The notes under the pieces: model-generated
Database searches by the model: none
The model's input: only the letters and a program-made list of their open reading frames with translations
Told to the model about the DNA's origin: nothing
Made by a program: the position numbers and the translations under genes
From: Trebouxia sp. TZW2008
Lineage: Eukaryota > Chlorophyta > Trebouxiophyceae > Trebouxiales > Trebouxiaceae
NCBI GenBank assembly: GCA_002118135.1
Contig: BDIU01000063.1
Coordinates: 496,439-560,438 of the forward strand
Length of the DNA stretch: 64,000 nucleotides
Direction: 5' to 3'
Part shown: positions 31,031-44,302 of the stretch, in pieces
How the letters are laid out: every line of letters begins with the position of its first letter
Numbering within the stretch: position 1 is the first letter of the stretch

Positions 31031-32093
31031 GTTCATTCCCAAGCTCTTCAGCTGTACAATGCGTCTTTGAATGAGCTGTCTCTCAGCTGAAGCAGCAGCA
31101 ACTACGACACAAGTGCCCAATGTCTTATTTGCTGTATAACTGTACTGACTACTGACCTCAAGCAATGTTAATGAAATGACTAAATTTGTTTGTGTCATGC
31201 AGCTTGAGTCAGGTATTTGAACGCTGATGTTCAGACTGAAGCGGTTTTTCTGGGTTGTTCACCAATTCAGACGTAGGCAATACAGCTGCTTGCTGCAATG
31301 ACGTGTTGTTCTATGAATGTCAGTACCATGCATGATCCTGGACAATGTATTCAGTGTGGTGCACAAGTTCCTTGTAACATGTTCTGCCATGCAGCTTACC
31401 TGCTAGTTCGACTCAGATTCAACACTAGTCAGGGCCTTCCAGCAGCTTCCAGGGCCTCCCCAGGTCATGTGTCTCCGTACTGTGGCGTCACCTGGGAGGC
31501 TCATTATCTGCAAGCTGCCCATACTGCCTCTTATGTGTTTGTGCTTGTCATGCAGTTGCCCCACAGGGACACTGGCAGTTCTGCTGAGAATAAACAAGAT
31601 GCATTCATTGCTGGTACACGGAATGATGTGGCATGCATGTTGACGTCTTGCGTGAAGAATGCAAGCTGGTAGCGGTGAAAGTTGCAGCTACTTGCCAAAA
31701 ACCGATGTAAAGGCAACGGGAAACTCAGCTGGTGCATCTGCCATTGAGTGACCAGATGCTGCAATGGCAGTGACATGTTTGCAAGTCCAGTCAGAATGGA
31801 CTGATAGTGCATGATTGTACTGTGAAAAGTTTGCTGCATATGTCAGGACCCACTCACACAGGAACTGTGCATATCAGGACCTAGGTCAGGCACAAGAGAG
31901 CCCATTCCTCCTGCTCCACTTACAAAAACAGACATCTGTAGCGTTTGGATCTGGCTCACAGCAGCACAAACCAAGTCACTTTCAACAAACACACATCAGC
32001 AACGCCTACGCTACATATTGTCAAGCAAAAGTTTAGCATTGGCATCATTGAACCCAATGAAACAAATCAGAACAAAGCAGAAGGGTGATGCGG
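31031..32093. other. Convergent intergenic region, no gene recognised
   Basis: About 1.06 kb lies between the SELENOK 3' UTR and the TatC stop codon. A 124-residue plus-strand frame (31298-31672) has no recognisable domain, and its codon pattern resembles the neighbouring introns. I see nothing else to support a gene. Confidence 0.45.
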
Positions 32094-33559
32094 TTAGGTC
32101 TGCTGTGGTGCAGCCTTTTGACCCTCAATCAGCCTCACACAAGCTGCACCTCCCAGATACAAGCCAATCAGTGGGACTGCCAGCAGCGTCTGAGTGAAAG
32201 GGTCTGTGGAGGGTGTCAAGACAGCAGCAGCAATTGTGGCACCCACAACAACAAAACGCCACTGAGCAAACATCTGTTTTGACGACACAATCCCTGTGTT
32301 ACCTAATAGCACTTGAATGACGGGGACCTGCAGCAAATCATGGGTTATGCAACTCAAAGCAAATGTCACAAAACACAGAGACAGCCAAGTGATTTTGGCT
32401 GGGGGCACTTGTGAAAAGCTGCTGAAAGATTTCATGACGTGGGATCTGCATTTACGCAGTGTGGCAAACAGCACTCAGACGACCTGAGCAGGTGTGTGTG
32501 ACTGTACAAGCAAAAGGCCACTGACCTGAAAGGACAGTCCTGTGCTGAGCAGTAGCACTAGAACAAACTCGAAGTACTGGTCAATCGACCACAGCGACTC
32601 CACTGCCCCATCAGCATATGATACAAAGAACTGAAGAGCTGCTGGCGTCAGGATTTGATACGCAAATATAAGCCTGCAAAGCCAGTGTTTCTTATAACAA
32701 AACAGCGACAGATACGCATGTCATGCATCACTGCAAATGCATTGACTCAGCACATATGCAAAGCTAGCACAAACAAAGCCTTACCCTATGTAAAAGAGAA
32801 TTGACGATCCAAAGATGATGGGCGCCAGCTGTCTACGCTCAGACTGTGTGAGACCAGGAAAGATCCATGCTACAACTTCATACAGAACAGTTGGAGTGGC
32901 TAGCAGTAGCCCTGCATAGCCAGCGACCTGCAACAAGATTGGCTCTCAGGCTTTTGCTTTATACATCTGCAAAAGCTCAGCTGCCGTGCTGCCTGCACAG
33001 TCAATGCAGCAGCAGGCAAGCAGTACCTTGAATGTTGTGAAGAAGAATTCGCCAGGAGATAATTGCAGAAATCGGACACCTTGCTCTGCAACTGGTGCTT
33101 CAAGAAACACTACCAGTTCCTTGGAGTAACAGAAACATGCCAATATAGCACCACCCGCTGCCAATGCTGCTATCAACAGCCGCTCCCGTAGCTCGTCCAG
33201 GTGGTCCCAGATTGGCATTTCAGAGTTGCCCAGCTCTGGTGCATCTGGATACAGGAAGGACTGCAGTGCTGTCCTTTCCTTGTCGATCTCTGCCTTTGAG
33301 AGTCTCAACGTAGGCTGCTGTGTGCTTGTCTCTGCAGATGCAACATGTTTGCATGCATGCACTCACACGCTTGCGCATATAACACTAGGTGCTCACGTAT
33401 GCTTTCTGCTGCTTCATCTGGTTGGAGTTTGGCAGCGACACGACGACGTGTTGAGCGTCTGAGAAGATGCCTGGGGCTTTGTAATGTTGCGAAGCGTCTG
33501 CTTGGTAGTACTTGATGTGCGCAGACTTGGCAGGACGCCGACAAGGCGGGCGTATGCAT
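32094..33559 (-). CDS. TATC: Chloroplast twin-arginine translocase subunit TatC
   Basis: Thylakoid membrane protein that forms the signal-peptide receptor of the delta-pH/Tat pathway. Exons: 33397-33559 (ATG at 33559; Arg/Ser-rich transit peptide), 33027-33331, 32786-32927, 32526-32673 and 32094-32327. Motifs: [16 protein letters not shown] (the conserved HLxELRxR before helix 1), [34 protein letters not shown] with [16 protein letters not shown], and [21 protein letters not shown] with [10 protein letters not shown]. Six membrane helices are expected and their hydrophobic stretches are visible. Exon 3 reads as TatC on both sides of about 32820, but the two halves are one base out of frame: the frame needs one extra C in the GCGCC run. 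This looks like an assembly indel, since everything else is well conserved. The 3' end faces SELENOK; the 5' end faces DHH1. Confidence 0.92.
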
Positions 33560-33959
33560 GCGTTGACCAACGACAGCAGCTGCAAGAGTCAGATCGGTGG
33601 TCTTGTCAGGCGGGCGACGTCGACGCAAGTTGCAAGGGTCACACCTGACAAGACAGCACTCACAAGTCACTGCCAAATGCGCGATTGCGGGCGTGAGCGG
33701 GACTGCAAGCTGCAACAAGACTATGGGGAGACAGATCAGTGCGAGAAACCGGCGTGGAAAGGGTCTGGCAAGGGTTTTTTTGGCAGTTCCAATCCTGCTG
33801 GAAGGCTTGAAGTGTGCTGTAGCAACACTCAGTGTGTGTGCAGCTGGCCACTACTGCTTTCGCTGACACTGTCTCAGATACAGCGTTTCCTCTTTGCTGC
33901 GACCGTTTCCTGATTTTGCAAGAGGTCTGCCAGCAGTCAGGCTCATCTAGGCAGTGAGC
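33560..33959. promoter_or_regulatory. Shared divergent promoter region, TatC / DHH1
   Basis: 400 bp separate the ATGs. The TatC frame stays open upstream to 33718 but has no earlier ATG in frame. No named promoter element was seen. Confidence 0.4.
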
Positions 33960-36254
<2,295 letters not shown>

Positions 36255-37369
36255 GCCATGCAAATTGCAGTCAGCACCATGTGTCTGCTATGAAGCTGCA
36301 ACATGCAGAGTTGAAGCACAGTCCGCTTCAGCTCTTGCATTTGAGTATGAAAGGCTGAAACTTCAGACCGTGTCACTGCTGATGTGGAAATGGGATGTGC
36401 TATTGCTTGCGGTGCTGTCTCCCTGCTTTTGTTTCATATTGTGTATTTGTGGTTTGGTGATGTTGTCTTTTCCACAGTGCAGTAAGACCCAGTGGCACAG
36501 GCTGCTTCTGTTCAGTGCGCCTGCAATTCAGGTTCAGTGCTGCTTGTATTTTAGCCACAGGTACTTTTATCACCTGTGTTATAAGGAGTGAGGGACCTTG
36601 TGTGTGATTAGTTTAGAGTTGTCCATCTGGACGTTCATGGTGTTGTGCTAAGCACTGCCTCGCACAGCACGGACTGTTTCCAGTTTTGGGTAGTCACTGC
36701 TAGACATCAGAATCTGTCCCTCCTTGCTGCTGTGAATCCTTCGCTCGGGCACAGCAGCAGAGAATCAGCAGCGCTACAACATCAGATCAGGTTTTAGGTT
36801 TTGTTGTGACTTTACAGTGTCAGTCACATCAACCAGAGCAGGGTCTTAACAGCCAGACAAGCAGCAACCAGCTGTGCCTTTCTTTGCTATGAACTTGATA
36901 GCTTGTGGCATGATGTCTCCAGCATCATAGCCTTTTGATACCAATTTACCAGGCACTATGTCTCCAGCTTAGTGGCCAATGATTCAAGGCTGGACACTGT
37001 GCACACCAGTACAGTGGTTAGGCCAATTTGTCCAGGGTTTAGGTGAATGGCACCAGGTCATCCAGCCTGGACGCTATTTTCAAGGAGTTATTTGCTTGAA
37101 CGTAGGCAGACTTTAGTCTGAACATGCTTTTGAGAGTCTGGGGAGGACTTGGTCACATTGATGATTCTAGCTATTGCTCGTCAATGACACATCCACAAAC
37201 ATGTCTAGCACTTCACTTGAACTCAGTTTGTAACAATTTGAGCTCTAATGTACAAATCACCAACATGCATAGGCCAGTGCATGTCAGGGCTCCTTCAGAT
37301 TGCTGGACATGTGCATGACAATAACTGTGTAATGGCATGCAATTGAGTGCAGCCTCGACTCGTTTCAGT
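36255..37369. other. Convergent 3' region between DHH1 and PPP4R1-like
   Basis: 1.1 kb with the 3' UTRs of both genes. A short word, CCAGCCTGGACGCT or a variant, occurs near 36985 and 37058. No coding exon was recognised. Confidence 0.5.
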
Positions 37370-40300
37370 TCATTCATTGCAAACACGCTGATGGTTCTTG
37401 ACATAGGCAGCCACATCAACGTCTTCATCGCGTGCTAGGCAATCTAAAGCACCTGTCACTTCTGGCAATTCTGCTAGTACATCTTTGCTCAAGCTGGCTA
37501 AAGCTCGAGCAAGTGCAAGTCTAACATTGGCTACCTTATCATGCACAAGGCTTAGCATAGGCTGCAGGAAATTGGACTGAAAGACGTCTGAAGGCACATC
37601 ATTCACAGCATTGGCAACATGAAAGCATACTTCAATATACTGCTGTCTTGTTTGGTGCTCATTCTCTGCAGCAAGCGTCTGTACTGCGCGCACCAGGTCT
37701 GATTGTACATCAGTAAGTACATCAGTAGATCCATTTTGCTGCTCAGGTCTGCTTTGGTTTTGGACTGACAAGTTGCTGATGTCATTTGCCAATTCTGTAG
37801 CCTGATCCTGTGCGAGGGTTGTGTCGCTTGATGTGCTTGAAGCGCTTTGCTTGTCATTCTGACCAGACCACAATTGAAACACAACCAAGCCCATCTGCTT
37901 TGCAACAGCAGAGCGCACTGCTGCCGTCGGGTCTTTGCATAGCAGTATTGCTATGGGCAAAATGTCACCTTGCAATCCCTGTAGCACCATTCAATGCCAA
38001 CTTTCAACTAAATCTGACAGCTTCATCAGCGACGGCAAGATGTCACTCAGCTCAAGCAGGTGCCGCTACTTCTTTGCCTTGGCATGATGCTGGCACATTA
38101 CAGAGTGTACAGACCACAACAACAAGAGAACCACATACAGGCATCTAGGAAATTTGCTGTAGGAGAACGCAGTCAAATCTTCTGAAAGGGCCCTGTTGCA
38201 GGCTGTCTATGTGCAAAGAGCTTTAAACTGTTTTATTCAGCACTAGGCTTTGACTTTGAGGATGAAAAGCCAGCCTTCGATTTAAGCTTGTGGATGTACT
38301 GTACCTGCAGCTTGGCAAGGGCACCTAGCTGCTCTGCTAAGCCTATGCGGCAGCGCCATCTGGCACAGTCTAGCGACAGAGACTGTATGAGGGTCTGGAA
38401 GAAGGAGGAACGGGAGGTTGAGGGCAGCTGGGCCAGCAGGGCAGGAAAGAAGTGCACAAGCCCCTCTTGCACATCTTCCTGGGTATCTCGGCAGACATCC
38501 TGCACAGATCATATCAGTAGTAACATAATTTCAGATAACACATTACCAATATTCTTGTCATGTGCTATTTGCTATCTGCTATCTTTCACTATACATTGCA
38601 TACATAGCAATGACGATGGCAATGACCATTGTGATCATACTCACACCCATGATGGTTATGCATGTTGGCATAGGTGCCAGGTGAACTAGACCTATCTCTG
38701 TTATGTCAGGCCAGCTTGGTTTGCGCACCCACGCACAGTCTGTATGCAGGCCTCAGCAGCACAAAGCAAGGGCGTCCAGCACAGTAAGGGAGCATGAGGC
38801 TTCTGCTGTTGAGAACAGCATGAGGTTTGACAGCAGTACACATGTTGAATTACGTCAATGTATGCTGGTGGTTTAGTTGTGTAAGTCTGTCTAGGCGCTC
38901 CTGCGTGACTTACTATCATATAACAACGGAGCAATGCAATTGCAGTGGCAGCACATTAGCATATCATGCTGCTCTCGAATTTGGAACGCAAACAGTACCT
39001 TCAGTACAAGCCTGATCCTTTGTGCAACTGTGCTATGTCCCTAGACAGCACATTGATTGCGCAGCGCCGAGCTGCATGCGCACAACTCACACAACCATTG
39101 CAAAATGAAATTGTGTCATAGGCATGGTGATTACAGCAAGCACAGATCAATACACACCTGTACAGCCGCTCCCAAGTCTTGCAAGGCTTGGTCTGGTCCC
39201 AGCAGGGCAGCCACTTCATGAAGTGAACAGGCCAGAGTGCGGCGCACAGCAGGGTCCCTGTCCCGCATCAGTGCTGCATGGGCAGGTTGCAGCTGTGGCC
39301 ACTGCTCTGTGCCAGCAAATGCCAGTACAGCTGGGAAGTTGAAGGCGGTGGCCAGGCGCAGCTGAGCTGCTTCATCGCCAGTGACTTCCAGCTGTGGGAT
39401 AGCTGCTACTCGCTGCAGAAGGCCTGTCATGTATAATAAGCAGGTCATGTGCAATGAGCAGACTTTTCAAGCTTTGCGTGTCATAGTAAAGGTTCAGAAG
39501 TGTTGGGCCAGAATGCTCAGCGCAGTCTCAATCCCAGACGCAGATTTCCAGACTGCTACAAGACTTGCAGACATGGAACAATAATCAACACACTATCGCC
39601 CCATTCTATGCAGCAAGTGGTCATTGACGCTGCACAGAGTAAGAGCAACCTCTAAGGTTGCCGCGCTCAAACACAGCTGAGATGTGCTCAGCAGACACAC
39701 ATTGCTGAATTTTGAGCAAGCATCTGTGTCACACAATGCAGCAGAGCCTGTGAACACAGCACACGCAATTTGCCCGCTTACTTTGAGAACTGTTGAATTT
39801 CTCCAGAGTGGTAACAAATGGTCCAAGCTGCTGCAGCGCTGAGTTCTGAACCCAGTGAGAGACATCCTCGCAGAACTGATCAAAGACCGACAGCAGCTTG
39901 GTCTGGCGCATCTCAGCAGGCGCAAGCCTAGCTATCTCTGGAAGGATCTCTGCGCAAGCTTTGCGTACAGCCCAGACACGATCTGAGCAGAGGGCAACGT
40001 ATGCATCAAGCAGGACATCCTGCTTGGTGTTGGCTGGCATGGCTGTTCCAAGTACTGCCAGTCCAATTGCCACCTCCTGCAGAGAAATGCAAATGAGCTC
40101 AAGGTAGGGTGCAAGTCTCAAAGAACATTCATTTATTCATTCCACTTCAATCAAACACATGCTAGACAGACTCAGCAAGCCCAGCTAGGTATGTAATGGA
40201 GCAATCAACTGTCTCCAATCAACTCGGTGCTGCGCTAACATGAACAGGTCATGGCTGATTGATCAGAAGTTGGACCAATATGAGCTGTAAGTACACACGC

Positions 40301-41613
40301 AGACTCATCACACCACCAGTACCAGTCGGGTCTCTGATTGCTTCAGCACAGTAAGTCCTGGCTGCCTCAGTGCCTAATGTGCTCATATCGGCGTCAATTT
40401 CGCTTGAGATTGCACAATCTATGAAAGGGGTATGCATACCCTCCTGACTTGGAAGTCCATGTCTTCTGATTGCTCCAAGATGCGCGGCAAAAGAGCTTGC
40501 AGAATGATAGTCTGGGCGCCATCTAAGGCCTGAATGGTTGGCCCCAGATGGGCGTACAGCTGAACCACTGCTGAGCGGATTTCATGCTCTGGGCAGTTCA
40601 TGAGCCTGTCCAAATCTGGCAGTAGCTCAGCGGTGATGACAGAAGAGGTGAGCCAAGGTGCAATCTCGATCACTGCAGTCTGTGCTGCTTGCACCACCTG
40701 CATGTCATGCGATACAATGAGCTGAAGTGTCATTACCATCAGAGTACAGTCAGGACCAGATCTTTTTCAGTTTGTTGTCTTCAGGGAACATCAGCATAAA
40801 CCAAGATGTGCTACAGAGATCAGAAGACATGAGGTGCAGTGAACCAAAGTGAACTTTTGCTGAGCTGTGTGCTGAGCCCACGACCAGCAAGGCAAGTGCA
40901 TCATGGAGAGCAGAACAGGGTCCTGTGTCTTACCCGCTCCTCTTCATCCTCTAGCAAACGCAGCGCCAATTTTATCAATCGTAGCAGATCACTTTGGAAG
41001 CCCTCAACAGACTCAGCTGCTGTATCAGAGGCTGGTCTCTGCTGTTGTTCATGCATGACCCTGCCTACGGGACACAGCACAGCTAAGCTTCATGTAGGAA
41101 TGCTGCTTGAACGAAATGCAAGCTTGCGATTGCGACGTTCTGTTGCAGTGTGCTTGCTTTGCTGCATTGCTTTGTGCATTCTTCACACTGGTTTGCTGAG
41201 AACCAGAGGACAACGAACACACCTAGGGCTGGCAGCTGCACAGCAACCTCAAGCTTGACTTCCTCTGGCTCATCCTCATTCAAAACAAGCTCCTCAAGAA
41301 AGGGCAGCAGGGTCTCAACGTTTGTGCCATACACAGCGGCTGCAGATGCTGCTGGTATGCACTGAATATATAGTAACTTCTGGTGCAGGTTGTCAGTGTT
41401 TGCATAGCACACAATGGCATCAACGCCCTCCTTTTTTGGAAGCTCGCTCTGTGGCACACGTCATCCTCAGCTTCTCATCGTTTGAGACACTGACTTGCTA
41501 CCCGCAGACCATAATGCCAGGGGAGCGTTTCACATATTTATTGATCAACGCAAAGAACTAACCTCCTCGGACGAGAGGTTCACAGCAGCCACGTTGGGCT
41601 CCAAAAGCGCCAT
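37370..41613 (-). CDS. PPP4R1: HEAT-repeat protein, PPP4R1-like protein phosphatase 4 regulatory subunit
   Basis: Probable scaffold/regulatory subunit of PP4-type Ser/Thr phosphatase. Exon 1 is 41563-41613 (MALLEPNVAAVNLSSEE). Later exons encode successive HEAT helices: LLPFLEELVLNEDEPEEVKL and VAVQLPALG (~41240-41330), ITAELLPDLDRLMNCPEHEI (~40560-40660), SDRVWAVRKACAEILPEIAR with QFCEDVSHWVQNSALQQLGP (39800-40030), and DRDPAVRRTLACSLHEVAAL (39170-39260). They continue through 38233-38505 and the last exon at 37370-~37985 (KDPTAAVRSAVAKQMGLVVF, HDKVANVRLALARALASL). The D-x-V-W-x-V-R-K-A-C-A-E and W-V-x-x-x-A-x-x-x-L-G-P blocks are the best family marks. A Ser/Asp/Gln-rich loop breaks the solenoid near 37750. 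Confidence in a HEAT protein is high; PPP4R1 versus another PP2A/PP4 subunit is less sure. Confidence 0.75.
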
Positions 41614-42002
41614 GTGCCTTTTGTTGATGCAGGAAAACCGGCCAGGCGCTTCGATCACTTGACGTGGTATGGTGGTGCAAAAGTTTTTGAATGGCGCGTG
41701 GCTCCCCGGGTACAGCTTGCTCTCGCTGTCACCCAACTGTGCACGGGGCTATCTGATTGCTGCACGACATGCGACAGACTGCCAGATGGCGAATGCTTTT
41801 GGAATTCCGGAGCACAAATTGCTCGACTGTGAGGGGAGTGAACCTTAATGACACGTTGTGCGCTAGCAGCGGTTACGTTGCACGCAGTGGGGGCCAAGCA
41901 GGGGATTAGGGGACAACACGGACTAGTGTCAGCAAGCCTTTCGGGATCAAGATCTGTTTCATTTATTAAACAGGCCCACAGCCGCTTTGACCAGATTCCA
42001 AT

Positions 42003-42049
<47 letters not shown>

Positions 42050-42050
42050 A
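42003..42050. repeat. (AAGC)n microsatellite
   Basis: Twelve perfect units of AAGC, expected to vary in length between strains. Confidence 0.95.
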
Positions 42051-42139
42051 TTATTGTACTGTCTTTGGGACCTAGCAGGGGGGTATCAACAATGAATCAA
42101 TACAAAACAGACAACTAGACTAAAACAGACATGCACTCA

Positions 42140-42302
42140 ATTGTCTTGGCATTTGTCAACAAAGCACCTAGATAGCCAGGGAGATGATGGACAGGTGCTA
42201 GCGCTGCGACGCCACTAACATTGTCTTTGATGTTCTCAACAAAGCATCAAGAAGTGCCGGGAATAGCATGAAGGAAGATGCTAGTGCTGCGACATCACTA
42301 CC
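42140..42302. repeat. 81-bp direct duplication
   Basis: Two diverged copies start at 42140 and 42221. Shared words are TTGTCTT, TCAACAAAGCA, GTGCTAG(C/T) and GCTGCGAC(G/A)(C/T)CACTA. Neither has a coding frame. Confidence 0.7.
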
Positions 42303-43017
42303 ACCTTAAGTTTTAGGTATGAAAAGCTGCATTTAGCCTGCTGACACGAGCTAGCGAGCATTGCTGAGCCCATGCTCTGGATCAGAGTGAAGGGCTGATA
42401 GGTGCAAACTTCAGAGGGTAAAGCCTGAGGCTGAGAGCGAATATAGGGGGCCTGATTTCATGTGACCTGCCATGTGATGATTGTGCTGCACGTCTTTTCG
42501 CGTGGGTAAGTTGGCATGACAGTGCATGCTCTCCTGCAACTGTGCATGGAGCATGGCAGTGTTATGGCGGCTTTGGGCACAGATGTGGCAGATAGATGTG
42601 GCACCAACCCTATTTTGAGGTTGCTTCTTTTGGCGGCAGAGTGACAGGCTGAGACTGCCGTGTGTACTTTTGAATGGCGACAAATCAAATTGAAACTTTT
42701 GCACCCCAGGATGCAAATCACAATTGACAGATGTTGTGACTCAGGCCAGCGGCAATTTCATGTTGCAAATAAAAGTTGATGAAAATCAGACACACAACCC
42801 AAACCTTCAAACAGATGGCTCAAAAACATGGCATGTTTAGAAGACTGTAAACTGAAGTTGCAGATCTAATGTACAACCACTTATCCCACACTCAAGAGCA
42901 ATCCTGCCTTTATAACAACAAGTCAGCAACTGACTCAACATGAGCTGATACAGTCAGGTACAATCAGGCACATAATGAAATCCACAACCATGCTCAGATC
43001 TACAATGAAATGCAACA

Positions 43018-43686
43018 TCACACTCCAAATGACTTGCCACAGCCACATGTGTCCTGAGCATTTGGATTGTGAAACTGAAAGCCTCCACCTATCAGGGCAT
43101 CACTGTAGTCCAGCTGCATCCCAAAAAGATATAGCAATGATTTGGAATCACAAACCAATCTGAATTGCCCTTCATGATCTATAATCGAGTCCTCTGGCTT
43201 AACATTTGCCTCCTGCTCAAAATCCATCAAATAGCTCATTCCTGAGCAACCCCCAGACTTTACGCCTATTCTGAGCAACAGCTGATCACTTCCGCTCTGA
43301 CTTCTAAGCTTTTGCAAATGAGTAAGTGCTTTGTCTGTCAGCCCGATGGCGGGCTTTGGTGCTGCTACGGCACCTGCATACGTTAAGCCAGCATTGTGTA
43401 AGCTGGTTGCTGCCCAGAGATGTACACGACTTGCCTTTGCAAACGCTTGCAGTGCGAAGCAGGGTCGGGTGTCAGAGCGCGTGTACTAATTAGGCGTTCC
43501 AAAACAAATTTGGCCTTGAACATGCACAGCCGTGTTAAAATCACCTGCGGTAGCTCGTGTTCTGTTGAGTGCTGTGCTCCGTCTACTGACACATGTTTTG
43601 CTGAAAGCGACTCTCCGCACTTGTCGTCTTGTAGCTATATTGCCTTGCAACGCGGCTGATGACGCGGTGACGGACATTGCGTGCAT
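43018..43686 (-). CDS. SUFA: Chloroplast Fe-S cluster assembly A-type carrier (SufA/cpIscA)
   Basis: A-type carrier that receives and hands on Fe-S clusters in the plastid SUF pathway. Two exons (43545-43686 and 43018-43373) give 165 residues. The first 45 or so are Ser/Thr/Arg/Ala-rich with no acidic residues, a good chloroplast transit peptide. The mature part has LRIGVKSGGCSGMSY (first ligand Cys), LLYLFGMQLDYSDALIGGGF, and NPNAQDTCGCGKSFGV with the paired C-terminal cysteines. It closely matches plant cpIscA. Starts at 43686 and 43677 are both possible; a GTG further upstream is not needed. Confidence 0.95.
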
Positions 43687-44302
43687 GCTGACCACTTTTG
43701 CGTAGCAACTTATGCACAGTCTGGCTCTGCACGCCTCAAGCAGACGCTGACATGCACGGCGAAGAAGAAGTCCGCGAAGTGCGCAATCTCACAGACTGTC
43801 AGGCAGGGAATTTTACAGGCTATGAGACAGCCGCCGGACTCCTGTCACATACGCTACAACGTTGTATGAATGAACGGGTCCATTGCAAGAGACCCTGACA
43901 TAACCATTGAATGATACATACTGTACAGACTAAGTTACTGTACAGTCCGACGGTCTGAAAGTAGCAGCAATGCGTTAATCGCACAACGTTGATCGATGCA
44001 TGCTAATCGCTGCCCAGGCATTTAGCATATAATAATCTGGTGCTACTGATAATCAAAAGGGAACAGGATTAGGACTGATGAACTTTCACAGTGCAAAACA
44101 GCACTAATCGCGTTCCTATTTCTGCTAATCGGCGTTTTGCCAAACGCTGTAAACATGCTTCTGATCGGATTATCGCAATGATCTGCTGCTGATCATACCT
44201 CCTATTTTTGTTGTATGTACTCACACCTTGCACGATGTACACATTGGATGCTGCTGGTACATGTGGACAAAAAGATGCATTATTCTCATGCCAATATAGA
44301 AG
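43687..44302. other. Intergenic, with short plus-strand ORF and CTAATCG-like motif cluster
   Basis: 616 bp upstream of cpIscA and downstream of the CD2BP2-like gene. A plus-strand frame starts with an ATG at 43752 and runs 48 codons to a TGA at 43896-43898. Its first residues are MHGEEEVREVRNL. It could be the first exon of a divergent transcript or chance. From 43970 to 44185 the DNA is AT-richer and repeats (G/C)(T/C)TAATCG-type words at about 43974, 44005, 44106 and 44137, with no coding frame. Confidence 0.4.

Larger units (their letters stand above)
41614..43017. other. Intergenic region with low-complexity and duplicated DNA
   Basis: 1.4 kb between the PPP4R1-like start (minus) and the cpIscA stop (minus). 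It carries the AAGC microsatellite and an 81-bp direct duplication, listed separately. Open frames here are repeat-derived or have no family. No tRNA-like cloverleaf was found by eye. Confidence 0.5.

Noticed and set aside
31298..31672. 124-residue plus-strand ORF
   Set aside because: No domain, no splice structure, and composition like adjacent non-coding DNA.
41655..42041. 128-residue minus-strand ORF with a Leu/Ala/Cys repeat
   Set aside because: The N-terminal repeat is only the AAGC microsatellite read in frame; the rest has no family and overlaps PPP4R1 exon 1.
44070..44165. Possible C/D box snoRNA (TGATGA ... CTGA, ~85 nt apart)
   Set aside because: No flanking terminal stem and no C'/D' pair; such short boxes are expected by chance.
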